A DNA stretch of 64,000 bases from Methanopyrus sp. SNP6 (GTDB taxonomy: Archaea; JAADCQ01; Methanopyri; Methanopyrales; Methanopyraceae): positions 744,001 through 808,000 of the forward strand of contig NZ_CP019436.1 in NCBI RefSeq assembly GCF_002201895.1. The letters run 5' to 3'. The notes under the pieces were generated by a model. The model was not told the DNA's origin. It worked only from the letters and a program-made list of their open reading frames with translations, and searched no databases. Below, in pieces: positions 17,971-26,491 of the stretch. Numbering within the stretch: the stretch's first letter is position 1; each line of letters begins with the position of its first letter. A program made the translations under genes and the position numbers.

Positions 17971-18447
17971 TTGATAGAAGTAGAGATCCCAGGTCGAGGC
18001 GAACTGCGGCTAGAACACCTAGTCCTCGATTACAACGGTACGATAGCTTCGGGAGGAAAGTTGCTCGAAAGCGTCGTCGAGCCACTGCAAGAGCTTACCG
18101 AAATCGTGCACGTTGTCGTCGCATCTGCGGATACTTACGGTACGGTTGAAAACGAACTGAACGGTGCCGAACTGGACATCGAGATTTACAGGGTAAGCGC
18201 CGGGAACGAGCGGGAGGATAAAGCCGAACTGATCGAGGAACTGGGACCGGAAGTCTGCGCTGCCGTTGGGAACGGTGCGAACGACGAGTTGATGCTTAAA
18301 AGGGCCGCATTGAGCATCTGCGTGATAGGTCCGGAGGGAGCGTGTTCGAAAACCCTGCTGAGTGCAGACGTGGTCGTGCGAGAGCCACGTGAAGCCCTGG
18401 AGCTACTCTTAGATCCGAAAGCGCTCAGGGCGACGTTGAGGTGTTAA
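17971..18447 (+). CDS. HAD-superfamily phosphatase-like protein
   Basis: A soluble 158-residue HAD-fold protein. Motif I is LVLDYNGTIA (with Asn-Gly-Thr, as in P-type-ATPase-like HADs), motif II is VVASAD, and the metal-binding C-terminal motif is VGNGANDELML. It resembles archaeal stand-alone relatives of the P-type ATPase phosphatase domain. TTG at 17971 has a good Shine-Dalgarno sequence and lies five bases after the RNA ligase stop. Its substrate is unknown. Confidence 0.75.
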   Translation: MIEVEIPGRGELRLEHLVLDYNGTIASGGKLLESVVEPLQELTEIVHVVVASADTYGTVENELNGAELDIEIYRVSAGNEREDKAELIEELGPEVCAAVGNGANDELMLKRAALSICVIGPEGACSKTLLSADVVVREPREALELLLDPKALRATLRC

Positions 18448-18449
18448 CG

Positions 18450-19721
18450 TTGCGGGCGCTGCTCAATGGTAAGATCTTGATCGGAGGACGGGTACGAGAG
18501 CGCGAGGTGCTGATCGAAAATGGTTGGATAGTTAAGATCGGCAAGAGATTGAACGAAGAGGCCGACCTCACGTTGGAACTAGGAAGAAGGGAGCTAGCTG
18601 TTCCAGCACCGATCGACCTGCACGTGCATTGCCGGGACCCGCACCCGGACTATCCGTTTGGGTTCAAAACCGAAACAAGAAGGTTTCTTTTAGGGGGAGT
18701 CGCCACCGTAGTAGACATGCCGAACACGCGTCCGGCACCCACTACACCTGAAGCGTACTACGAAAAGGAGAAACTGGCGCGGGAGAACGCCGAGATCGAG
18801 GTCATCGTAGCCGGGGGCGTGAAGGACCCACATTGTACCAAGAAACTCATCGAAGCCGGGACGTACGTGCTCGGAGAAGTGTTCCTAGCGACGTCCACTG
18901 ACGCGCCTGCGATACCGTGGAGCACGCTCCCGGAGATCTTCAAGGAATTACCACCTGATGGCCCTCTAATAATATTCCATCCCGAGCTCGACGAGCTGGT
19001 GGCCGAGAAGCCGGCTCGAAACCTCTACGAGCACTTGAAAAATAGGCCACCGGAGGCTGAAACAGCCGCCGTAGGGCTCCTGGCCGGTCTCAAGGCGAGA
19101 TACCCGTGCCGTATCCACCTGTCTCACGTCACGCTGCCAGAGTCGGTAAAGATCGCAAAAGGAGCGGACATCACCGTAGACGTGACTCCCCATCATCTCT
19201 TTTTCGACGTACTGCGAGTGGACCCGGAAGACCCGGTGTTTAAAGTGAACCCTCCACTGAGAGGTAGTCATCACAGACTCAGACTCCTGCGCGCTGTGAG
19301 AAGAGGGGACGTGGACGTACTCGCCTCCGATCACGCCCCACACACCTTCGAGGACGAGTTCGAGGGCATCCCATCAGGAGTCACTGGAGGAGAGGTTATC
19401 CTGCCAGCGGCTCTCACGTTACATAAACGATTAGGTTTACCACTGAGGGACGCTATAGCCATGATCACGCGCCGACCGGCGGAGCTCCTAGGCCGCGACG
19501 ACCTGGGTGAGATAGCGGTGGGGAAACGTGCCAGAATAACGGTTGTCCGAATGCGGGAGTTTGTCGTCCGGGCCGAAGAGTTCGGAGAGGAAGATCGGAA
19601 ATTCCCCTACGACGGTATGCGGATGTTCGGAGAACCCATCAAGTTGATCGACGGAACCAAGGTGTACGACCTCAAGGAATCTCGGCGGGAAGGGAAGCCG
19701 GTCATATTGGAGGGTGAGTGA
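18450..19721 (+). CDS. pyrC: Dihydroorotase
   Basis: Zinc amidohydrolase of pyrimidine synthesis that cyclises carbamoyl aspartate. Metal-binding HVHCRDPH is near residue 59, followed by the DMPNTRP substrate loop, the HLSHVT segment and ASDHAPH near the C-terminal third. GTG at 18441 is possible, but TTG at 18450 lies six bases after GAGGTG, the best Shine-Dalgarno match. It overlaps the upstream HAD gene tightly. PyrD and PyrK, for the next step, lie 30 kb away in this window. Confidence 0.92.
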   Translation: MRALLNGKILIGGRVREREVLIENGWIVKIGKRLNEEADLTLELGRRELAVPAPIDLHVHCRDPHPDYPFGFKTETRRFLLGGVATVVDMPNTRPAPTTPEAYYEKEKLARENAEIEVIVAGGVKDPHCTKKLIEAGTYVLGEVFLATSTDAPAIPWSTLPEIFKELPPDGPLIIFHPELDELVAEKPARNLYEHLKNRPPEAETAAVGLLAGLKARYPCRIHLSHVTLPESVKIAKGADITVDVTPHHLFFDVLRVDPEDPVFKVNPPLRGSHHRLRLLRAVRRGDVDVLASDHAPHTFEDEFEGIPSGVTGGEVILPAALTLHKRLGLPLRDAIAMITRRPAELLGRDDLGEIAVGKRARITVVRMREFVVRAEEFGEEDRKFPYDGMRMFGEPIKLIDGTKVYDLKESRREGKPVILEGE

Positions 19722-19722
19722 G

Positions 19723-21411
19723 TTGCCCACGGGTGCCAGGGTACTCGTCGAGTGCTTGAAAGAAGAGGGTGTCGAGCACATTTTCGGGTACCCGGGAGGC
19801 GCCGTCCTACCGATTTATGACGAGATCTACGACGAGGTTTCGATCGAACATATCCTAGTACGACACGAGCAGGGAGCGGCTCACGCCGCCGATGGGTACG
19901 CGAGAGTGAAAGGGAAACCCGGAGTATGCATGGCGACATCGGGACCAGGGGCGACGAACCTAGTCACAGGTATTGCCACAGCTTACATGGACTCGTCCCC
20001 GGTAATAGCCATCACCGGACAGGTTCCCACTACCATGATCGGAAAGGACGCATTCCAGGAGGTCGACGCCGTCGGCGTGTTCATGCCCATCACTAAACAC
20101 AACTACCAAATAGGGAAACCTGAGGAGATACCGGAAGTCGTGAAGGAAGCGTTCAAGATAGCTATCACCGGTCGGCCGGGACCTGTTCATATCGACGTAC
20201 CTAAGGACGTGCAGGAAGCGGAAGCGGATATCGAGATACCCAAAACTGTCGAGGTCGAGGGATTGAACGTGGTCAAGCGCGGCCATCCGGTTCAAGTCAA
20301 ACGGGCAGCGGAGTTACTCGCCGAGGCAGAGCGACCCGTCATCTTGGCAGGTGGTGGGTGTGTAATATCCAACGCCACTCGGGAGCTGATCGAGCTCGCG
20401 GAACTGCTCGGTGCCCCGGTGGCTACGACCCTCATGGGGAAGGGAGCGTTTCCAGAGGATCATCCACTAGCACTGGGTATGGCCGGTATGCACGGCACTA
20501 AGGCTGCGAACTACGCGCTAACGGAGTGCGACGTACTACTCGCTGTAGGGTGCAGGTTCTCGGATAGGACTACGGGAGATCCTTCCGGATTCGCTCCCGG
20601 AGCGAAAATCATCCATATCGACATAGACCCCGCCGAGATCGGCAAGAACATTCCAGTCGACGTGCCCATAGTCGGTGATGCGAAGCTAGTCCTCAGGGAC
20701 CTGATCAAGGAGTTGAAGCGGCGTAAGTACTTGAGGGAACGTAAGCGCTGGGGGAAGAGAATCGAGGAACTTAAGGCCGAAGTGGAGATGCCTCCGGAAC
20801 ACACGGAGTCCGACCAACGGATCAGCCCACGTGAGCTCGTACGCGCGTTACACGAAGCCCTGAGAGATCGGGATTACATTCTCACGACGGACGTAGGTCA
20901 GAACCAGATGTGGATGGCACGATACTTCCCGGTGGAAGAACCGCGCAGGTTCATCTCCTCCGGCGGTTTAGGGACCATGGGATTCGGTCTCCCGGCCGCG
21001 CTCGGTGCCAAGGTGGCCGCACCGGAGAAAACCGTGGTCGCCGTGGTAGGAGACGGCGGATTCTTGATGACAGCGCAGGAGTTAGCCACGGCCGTGGACA
21101 ACGACATCGAGGTGAAAGTCTTCGTAATGGATAACAGACTACTGGGGATGGTAGCACAGTGGCAGAGACTGTTTTATGACGAAAGGTTGTCGGAGTCGAA
21201 ACTCGATGAGAAAACCGACATAGTGAAACTGACGGGGTCGTACGGAGCGACCGGGATCACCGTGGAGGAGCCGAGCGAGCTGGAGTCCGCAGTGGAGGAA
21301 GCTTTCGAGACTCCGGGCACGGTAGTGGTGGATGTGTTTGTGGACCCGAAAGAAATCATCCCTATGGTACCGCCGGGAGGCGAGTTGCGCGACATCTTGG
21401 GTGAAAAATAA
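19723..21411 (+). CDS. ilvB: Acetolactate synthase large (catalytic) subunit
   Basis: Thiamine-diphosphate enzyme of branched-chain amino acid synthesis. The N-terminal HIFGYPGGAVLPIYDEI and the glutamate-containing HEQGAAHAADGYAR are the ThDP activation region; GDGGFLMTAQELATA followed by the DNRLLG segment is the ThDP/Mg motif. Length is about 562 residues. Both GTG 19714 and TTG 19723 are possible; the TTG has the better-spaced GGAGGGTGA. It directly follows pyrC, and its regulatory subunit IlvN is coded separately at 33.5-34.0 kb. Confidence 0.93.
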   Translation: MPTGARVLVECLKEEGVEHIFGYPGGAVLPIYDEIYDEVSIEHILVRHEQGAAHAADGYARVKGKPGVCMATSGPGATNLVTGIATAYMDSSPVIAITGQVPTTMIGKDAFQEVDAVGVFMPITKHNYQIGKPEEIPEVVKEAFKIAITGRPGPVHIDVPKDVQEAEADIEIPKTVEVEGLNVVKRGHPVQVKRAAELLAEAERPVILAGGGCVISNATRELIELAELLGAPVATTLMGKGAFPEDHPLALGMAGMHGTKAANYALTECDVLLAVGCRFSDRTTGDPSGFAPGAKIIHIDIDPAEIGKNIPVDVPIVGDAKLVLRDLIKELKRRKYLRERKRWGKRIEELKAEVEMPPEHTESDQRISPRELVRALHEALRDRDYILTTDVGQNQMWMARYFPVEEPRRFISSGGLGTMGFGLPAALGAKVAAPEKTVVAVVGDGGFLMTAQELATAVDNDIEVKVFVMDNRLLGMVAQWQRLFYDERLSESKLDEKTDIVKLTGSYGATGITVEEPSELESAVEEAFETPGTVVVDVFVDPKEIIPMVPPGGELRDILGEK

Positions 21412-21441
21412 GGAGGAAGCGTAAAAAAGGATGGAAGGGAT

Positions 21442-21585
21442 CTACTCCTCGACCTCTATCACACGGGGCACCAACATCGCTGTGCACATTTCAGGCATTT
21501 CGAGAGTGGTCTGGTCGTCCTCCCAGCGTTCCAACTCCACCCGATCACTTCCGGATAGAGTGTGGAGGACGCGTCCGAAATTCAT
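21442..21585 (-). CDS. Small hypothetical protein
   Basis: A 47-residue acidic reading frame on the minus strand (begins MNFGRVLHTLSG, ends LVPRVIEVEE). The ATG is preceded by GGGAGGAC at suitable spacing, and codon use looks like the neighbouring genes. The frame stays open about 50 bases further upstream but without a better start. I do not recognise a family. It lies in the gap between ilvB and rubrerythrin. Confidence 0.4.
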   Translation of the reverse strand: MNFGRVLHTLSGSDRVELERWEDDQTTLEMPEMCTAMLVPRVIEVEE

Positions 21586-21724
21586 CGGGTCCTCCCCCAC
21601 TCGTTTTACCCACGAATGTACGAGGTCGTTAAAATAGAAGGCGTGTCATGACGAGGGTGTGGAGTTCCTAAAGCGCGATCCGTGTTCACGAGATGGGCAC
21701 AGCGTTGTTCGATCTACTTCGAAA

Positions 21725-21733
21725 AAGTTAAAA
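21725..21733 (+). promoter_or_regulatory. TATA-like box for rubrerythrin-like gene
   Basis: AAGTTAAAA lies about 40 bases upstream of the ATG at 21769, a suitable distance for a short-leader archaeal promoter. Confidence 0.4.
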
Positions 21734-21768
21734 GGCGCGTAGCGGACGAGGATCGAGGGGGTCCGAAT

Positions 21769-22155
21769 ATGGACTTCGAGGAGTACCTCGAGAAGTGGTT
21801 CAAGGGAGAAACTACCGAAGTGGGTATCTATATGGCGATGGCTATCGTCGCTAGAGAACAGGGTTATCCCGAAGTAGGTGACTTGCTGGAGCAAATCGCC
21901 ATGGACGAAGCCAGACATGCGGCCGCAGCGGCACTGATAGCAGGTAAAGTAGAGAACAGTCTAAAGGGACTGATCGAGAAGATGGAGGAGATGATTGAAG
22001 GTGAGAAAAACGCCTACGAGACCAGGATGGACGAGGCCGACCACCACTCCGATGAGCTGGACGACGAGGTTATCACCCTGCTGAAGGCCACAGCATACGA
22101 CGAGAGGCACCACAGGAAGATGCTCAAAGCGGCCCTAGAAAAGCTGAATGAGTAA
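21769..22155 (+). CDS. Rubrerythrin-like diiron protein
   Basis: A 128-residue four-helix-bundle protein with the ferritin-like metal pattern: Glu in the TTEVGIYMAMAIVAREQG helix, DEARHAA (Glu-x-x-His), and YDERHHRKML near the C-terminus. It lacks a rubredoxin domain, as in short rubrerythrins. The likely role is peroxide reduction or oxidative-stress protection. The frame is open to 21682, but ATG at 21769 follows GAGGGGGT and begins the conserved domain. Confidence 0.85.
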   Translation: MDFEEYLEKWFKGETTEVGIYMAMAIVAREQGYPEVGDLLEQIAMDEARHAAAAALIAGKVENSLKGLIEKMEEMIEGEKNAYETRMDEADHHSDELDDEVITLLKATAYDERHHRKMLKAALEKLNE

Positions 22156-22221
22156 TCCCAAGCACCTTTCTTCGTCGCCCTCGCTCAATCGTTATGACAT
22201 CCGAAACGAGGGAGTGGACCT

Positions 22222-22991
22222 TTGAGGTACGTCGACGCGCACGTACACCTCGACGTTAGGAGTTACGAAAACATCGAGAAGATGGCTTTATCTGGAGTCC
22301 GAACTGTCATCACGTGCTCTCACGATCCCTACCCTGACATGACGGCCGAAGTGTACTCCGCCCTCTTTCGGAGGCTACTCAAAGTGGAAACGTGGAGAGG
22401 CAGAAAGGCAGGGCTAACGGTCAGAGTGGCAGTGGGAGTACATCCGGGAGGAGTACCGGATAACGTGAGTGACGTGCTACGGGAAATCGAAGATCTCCTA
22501 AGTTATGATGACGTCGTAGCGATCGGAGAGACAGGTCTCAACGAAAATCCGGACGATAGAGATCCGAGCCTTAAAGGTCCAGCTGGAGTTAGCCCGAGAA
22601 TACGAGGTACCCATCATTGTCCACACGCCGAGCAAGAACAAGGTTGGAATCACCGAGAAGGTGTTGGATATCTTGAATTCCTCGGGTATAGATCCATCAC
22701 TGGTGTTAGTGGACCACGCCTCGGCGGAGGACCGTCCAGCTAATCGGTGAGGAAGGGTACGCGGTTGGGCTGACACTCCGACCGGGAGAGCTCGACGTGT
22801 GGGAAGCGTGTGATATCGTAGAGGAGTACGCCGACGAGGTGACGCTCATCGCGAGCAGTGACCTGGGATCACTAGCCGCCGATCCACTCGCTCTCCCCAA
22901 GCTAGCCCTCGAACTGGAACGCCGGAACGTCGAGAAAGGCGTTATCCGGGACGTTACAGCCCGGAACGCCAAGAGGTTTTACGGGCTCTAA
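22222..22991 (+). pseudogene. TatD-like metal-dependent hydrolase, broken by two frameshifts
   Basis: The gene starts at TTG with the metal-binding DAHVHLDVRS and reads to GETGLNENPDDR in one frame. The homology continues one frame over as LELAREYEVPIIVHTPSKNK and VLVDHASAE, and then a further frame over as LIGEEGYAVGLTLRPGELD to the end (NAKRFYGL). Each switch is equivalent to one extra base; the second lies in GCGGAGGACC near 22725. All TatD-family motifs are present if the frames are joined, so this is either a recently broken gene or sequence error at two places. An intact TatD paralogue lies at 34.1 kb. Confidence 0.8.
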
Positions 22992-23211
22992 CCCCTAGCC
23001 CTAGAGCACGAGGTTTCAGGCAGCTCCGGTTCCTTCCTTTATCGATCACGCGGGCGGGTGATCAAGCCTGTCAGAGCAACCCCACATTGAAGACGAATCC
23101 TACAGCGATTCCTAAGGATCACTTCCTCATCACGAGACCGATTAAGACCTGAGGACGAACCCTCGTTCTAGTCGTCCTTGATGACGTTTCACGAGGGGCC
23201 GTGAGGACCGA

Positions 23212-23967
23212 TTGCGCTTCGCCGCGCTCTACTCACATCCGTTCGGTAAGAGGATGATAGCCAATCTACTGAACGAACCCGGTCACTGCAGAGCTTGCGG
23301 GCCTGCATGCGACGGATGCAAGTACGACATGTACTCCCTCGTCGACTCCCTTGTCACCGTTGAGAGGATACCTAAACCGGAGGAGTTACCATCGTTCATC
23401 GACGAGCCAAAGAACTACCTCCCAGAAATACCACCAGTAGATGTTCTTGTGGTGATCGGATTGCACCCAGACCTCCTTGTAGCGTTACCCAGAGTGTACA
23501 AAATCAAGGCACTGATAGTACCCGTCGAGGAACCCGATTGGATCGACCCGTGGATCGAGGAGAAACTACGAGAGGTGTGCGAAGGAGACGGCGTGGAGCT
23601 CACCGTGGCGAGGCCAGGGTGCGACCTGGAACCGTCGGGTCCCGTAACCGAGGCGTTCTGCGACGCGGGCATGATCGGGAAGCCTAAGCTGTTTATGAAG
23701 GTCGAGGACGGCGTCGTGACCGACGTCAACGTAGTACGATCGGCGCCATGCGGTTGCACGTGGTTCGTGGCCAAACGACTGGTCGGTGTGGACGCTGATC
23801 CCGAAGAGGTGAAGGCTACAGTTTCCGAGACGCACCACTCGTACCCCTGCACGGCTTCGATGGAGGTCGACAAGCACGTCGGGGACACCCTGCTCCACGT
23901 AGCGGGACGGTTGCACATCAAGGCGGCTCTCCGAGCGCTCGAAGAAGCGATAGATACCGACACCTGA
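23212..23967 (+). CDS. DUF166 family protein
   Basis: A 251-residue methanogen protein of the DUF166 family, sometimes loosely labelled thymidylate-synthase-like. Conserved cysteines cluster at the N-terminus (CRACGPACDGCKYD) and near the C-terminus (APCGCTWFVAKRL, HHSYPCTASMEVDKH). The cysteine pattern suggests an iron-sulfur or metal site. It starts at TTG with GAGGACC upstream. The preceding 220 bases hold no convincing gene. Biochemical function is not known to me. Confidence 0.7.
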   Translation: MRFAALYSHPFGKRMIANLLNEPGHCRACGPACDGCKYDMYSLVDSLVTVERIPKPEELPSFIDEPKNYLPEIPPVDVLVVIGLHPDLLVALPRVYKIKALIVPVEEPDWIDPWIEEKLREVCEGDGVELTVARPGCDLEPSGPVTEAFCDAGMIGKPKLFMKVEDGVVTDVNVVRSAPCGCTWFVAKRLVGVDADPEEVKATVSETHHSYPCTASMEVDKHVGDTLLHVAGRLHIKAALRALEEAIDTDT

Positions 23968-23975
23968 TAGGCATC

Positions 23976-24404
23976 TCACTCCTCTCCTGGTACTCTCTCC
24001 AAAACTTCCCGGAACAGTCTCCACTTATCCTCGTATAGATTGTACTCCCTGCGTACGTCGTCCTCGACGTCTTCGACTCTGTAACCCACGGGATAGTACG
24101 TCGAAACAAGCTCTCCGTTTCGGCGCTTTGGTCTCAGTTCTATTTCACCCAGACGGAGCAGATCGAAGACAGCTTCCTTCACATCGACGGAGAAGTAGGG
24201 TGCCTTGAGCAGTATGCAGTGACCGTATTCAGTTCCCGTCAGTGGTCTTCCGGTCTCACGCTCGAAAGCTTTGTCCAGTAAATACACCGCACGGAACAGG
24301 GAGCGCTTGTCTAGACCGGGCCGGAACGCGACGATGTACTTCACCAGAGGCCGCAGGTTAGCGTCCGTCGGTTTGACCTTGTGACACCTGCATCGGGCAT
24401 GCAA
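23976..24404 (-). CDS. Hypothetical protein
   Basis: About 142 residues. The open frame runs through the start of cooS, but TTG at 24404 has a GGGGGAG sequence seven bases upstream, and the part before it looks non-coding. The centre (FRAVYLLDKAFERETGRPL followed by a short conserved-looking helical segment) is faintly reminiscent of the Panacea/SocA-like (DUF4065) fold, but this is not certain. It is divergent from cooS and shares its upstream region. Confidence 0.5.
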   Translation of the reverse strand: MHARCRCHKVKPTDANLRPLVKYIVAFRPGLDKRSLFRAVYLLDKAFERETGRPLTGTEYGHCILLKAPYFSVDVKEAVFDLLRLGEIELRPKRRNGELVSTYYPVGYRVEDVEDDVRREYNLYEDKWRLFREVLERVPGEE

Positions 24405-24442
24405 TCGAGGCTCCCCCTCGTATCGGTGTGTTCGGAAGTACT

Positions 24443-24452
24443 CAAACGTTTG
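24443..24452. promoter_or_regulatory. Palindrome CAAACGTTTG in cooS upstream region
   Basis: A perfect 10-base palindrome lies between the divergent hypothetical gene and cooS, about 17 bases upstream of the cooS TATA-like box. Its position would suit a regulator operator. Only symmetry and location support this. Confidence 0.3.
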
Positions 24453-24467
24453 ATGAAAATCGAAACT

Positions 24468-24476
24468 AATATAAGT
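24468..24476 (+). promoter_or_regulatory. TATA box for the cooS operon
   Basis: TAATATAAG preceded by CGAAAC, resembling BRE plus TATA. Transcription would begin near 24500, giving a leader of about 45 bases before the GTG start of cooS. Confidence 0.5.
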
Positions 24477-24542
24477 CGAGCTACCCTCATAACGGTCGAA
24501 TAATGTCGAACATTCCAACAGTACCGAACAGGGGAGATCCCC

Positions 24543-26459
24543 GTGGAAGAGAAGAAACCTTCGTGTCCGTACACTGATGAAGTCGTATGCGAACTGGTCG
24601 AGCACGCGAAGGAGCTGAATGAGGAGATACCGAGTGTAGAGACCCCACATATCCGATGGCCAGTTCAGTTCCCGAAATGCCCGTATGGCAAGCAGGGCGT
24701 TTGGTGTAACATCTGCTCGAACGGCCCGTGCCGGATCACGGAGAAGACGCCACGAGGTGTCTGCGGAGCGACGGCGGACGTGATCGTAGCACGGAACTTC
24801 TTGCGTCACGTCGCCGCCGGAGCCGCCTGCTACTTACACTGCCTGGAAAACGCCGCCAGGGCCTTAAAGTCCGTAGCGGACGAGGAATCCCCTTACGAGA
24901 TCGCGGACGAGAAGGCGCTGAGGCACGCTGCCGAAGTTTACGGTCTAGATGCATCAGGTAAACCGGAAGACGTGGCCGAAGAGATCGCGGAGTTCATCCT
25001 CGAGGACATTTACAGGCCGAGATACGAGGAATCGGAAGTGTTCAAGGCGGTTGTGCCGGATTGGCGTATCGAGATGTATGAAGAAATGGGTCTAATTCCG
25101 GGCGGAGCTAAGTCGGAGGTACACGACGCACTCGTCAAGACAAGTACGAACCTCAACTCAGATCCCTTAGACATGCTCCTCCACGTGCTGCGGCTGGGAC
25201 TGATCACCGGACCTGTTTCGCTCTTCGGAGTGGAGACGATCAACGATATCCTCTTCGGTAGCCCGAGGATCACGCAAACGGAGGGTGGTCCCGGAATATT
25301 GGATCCGGACTATGTCAACATCATGACCACCGGTCACCAGATGTCTCTCATGAAATACCTAACGGACGCCGCCGAGAGGCTGGAAGAAGAGGCCAAGGCG
25401 GCAGGCGCTAAAGGCATCAGGATCATCGGTGCGACGTGCGTCGGTGACGATTTCGAGGCACGTGCCGACCACCTACCGGACACGTACGCGGGTTTCGCGG
25501 GCAACAATTTCGCTACGGAGGCACTCGCAGCGACGGGTCTCGTGGACGCGATCGTGAGCGAGTTTAACTGCACGTTCCCAGGTCTGAAGTTCTACGGTGA
25601 AAAGCTGGACGTTGAGCTGATCGCAGTCGACGACGTGGCTAAGGTGTGGGGAGCAAAGCTGATCTTATGGGACCCGGAGCGTGCCGAAGAGGTCGCGGAG
25701 GAGGCCGTCCGGAGAGCTATAGAGGCGTTCAAGGAGCGGAGGTCGAAGCACGAAGATAAGATCCTAGAGCCGGAGCATAAGCACGAGAACGTGGTCGGGT
25801 TCGGATACTTCTCGATCGAGGAGGCGGTAGGTTGGGAGAACGTTCTCAAGCTGATCGAAGAGGGCACCATCCGCGGAGTGTGCGCCATCGTGGGTTGTAC
25901 GAACCTCTCCAGCGGCGGCCACAACGTGCCGGCGGTCGAACTCGCAAAGGAGATGATCAAGCGCGACGTGCTCGTGCTCGGTGCAGGTTGTGTGAACGGA
26001 GCGTTCGCCAATGCTGGAATGTTCAACCCTAAGGCAGCCGAGCTGGCCGGTGATAACCTCAGGAAGGTGTGCGAGGAGTTGAATATTCCACCGGTACTGC
26101 ATTACGGCCCGTGTTTAGCGATCGGTAAAGTCGAGCATCTCGTTTTCGAGATCGCAGAGATACTTCGAGAGAAAACAGGTGAGGAAATCGACATACCGGA
26201 CGTACCCGCCGTTGCGAGTGCGCCGCAGTGGCTCGAGGAGCAAGCCCTAGCGGACGCGTCCTCGGCCCTAGCTCTAGGTATCACGCTGCACGTGAGCCCA
26301 GTGCCGCCAGTGACCGGTAGCGAACTGGTTACGAAGACGTTGCTGGAAGACCTACCGGACCTCACCGGCGGCGAGCTGATTGTAGAGACGGACATGAGAC
26401 GGGCCGGAAAGACCCTAGCCGATAAGATCGAAGAAAAGCGGAAACGGCTCGGTATCTAG
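24543..26459 (+). CDS. cooS: Carbon monoxide dehydrogenase catalytic subunit, CooS type
   Basis: Monofunctional-type Ni-Fe CO dehydrogenase of 638 residues that interconverts CO and CO2. B-cluster cysteines are Cys55, Cys58, Cys63 and Cys74. C-cluster ligand positions are recognisable as the His of MTTGHQMSL and cysteines in GATCVGDD, EFNCTFPG, AIVGCTNLSSGGHN, GAGCVNGAFANAG and YGPCLAIGK. The D-cluster position equal to the second bridging cysteine is Trp54 rather than Cys, with Cys46 as the remaining one. It is followed by homologues of the F420-reducing hydrogenase large, small and beta subunits, suggesting an electron-transfer partner complex. Confidence 0.92.
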   Translation: MEEKKPSCPYTDEVVCELVEHAKELNEEIPSVETPHIRWPVQFPKCPYGKQGVWCNICSNGPCRITEKTPRGVCGATADVIVARNFLRHVAAGAACYLHCLENAARALKSVADEESPYEIADEKALRHAAEVYGLDASGKPEDVAEEIAEFILEDIYRPRYEESEVFKAVVPDWRIEMYEEMGLIPGGAKSEVHDALVKTSTNLNSDPLDMLLHVLRLGLITGPVSLFGVETINDILFGSPRITQTEGGPGILDPDYVNIMTTGHQMSLMKYLTDAAERLEEEAKAAGAKGIRIIGATCVGDDFEARADHLPDTYAGFAGNNFATEALAATGLVDAIVSEFNCTFPGLKFYGEKLDVELIAVDDVAKVWGAKLILWDPERAEEVAEEAVRRAIEAFKERRSKHEDKILEPEHKHENVVGFGYFSIEEAVGWENVLKLIEEGTIRGVCAIVGCTNLSSGGHNVPAVELAKEMIKRDVLVLGAGCVNGAFANAGMFNPKAAELAGDNLRKVCEELNIPPVLHYGPCLAIGKVEHLVFEIAEILREKTGEEIDIPDVPAVASAPQWLEEQALADASSALALGITLHVSPVPPVTGSELVTKTLLEDLPDLTGGELIVETDMRRAGKTLADKIEEKRKRLGI

Positions 26460-26491
26460 TTCCAACCCACACTTCCGGGATGGTGATGGTC

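Noticed and set aside
22222-22991. Selenocysteine read-through as explanation for the split TatD gene
   Set aside because: The breaks are changes of frame, not in-frame TGA codons.
24405-24809. N-terminal extension of the minus-strand frame that overlaps cooS
   Set aside because: A well-placed Shine-Dalgarno and TTG at 24404 and the strong cooS coding sequence opposite make the extension unlikely.
25592-26026. Long minus-strand frame opposite cooS
   Set aside because: It mirrors the codon structure of cooS and has a Ser/Ala-rich composition typical of antisense shadows.
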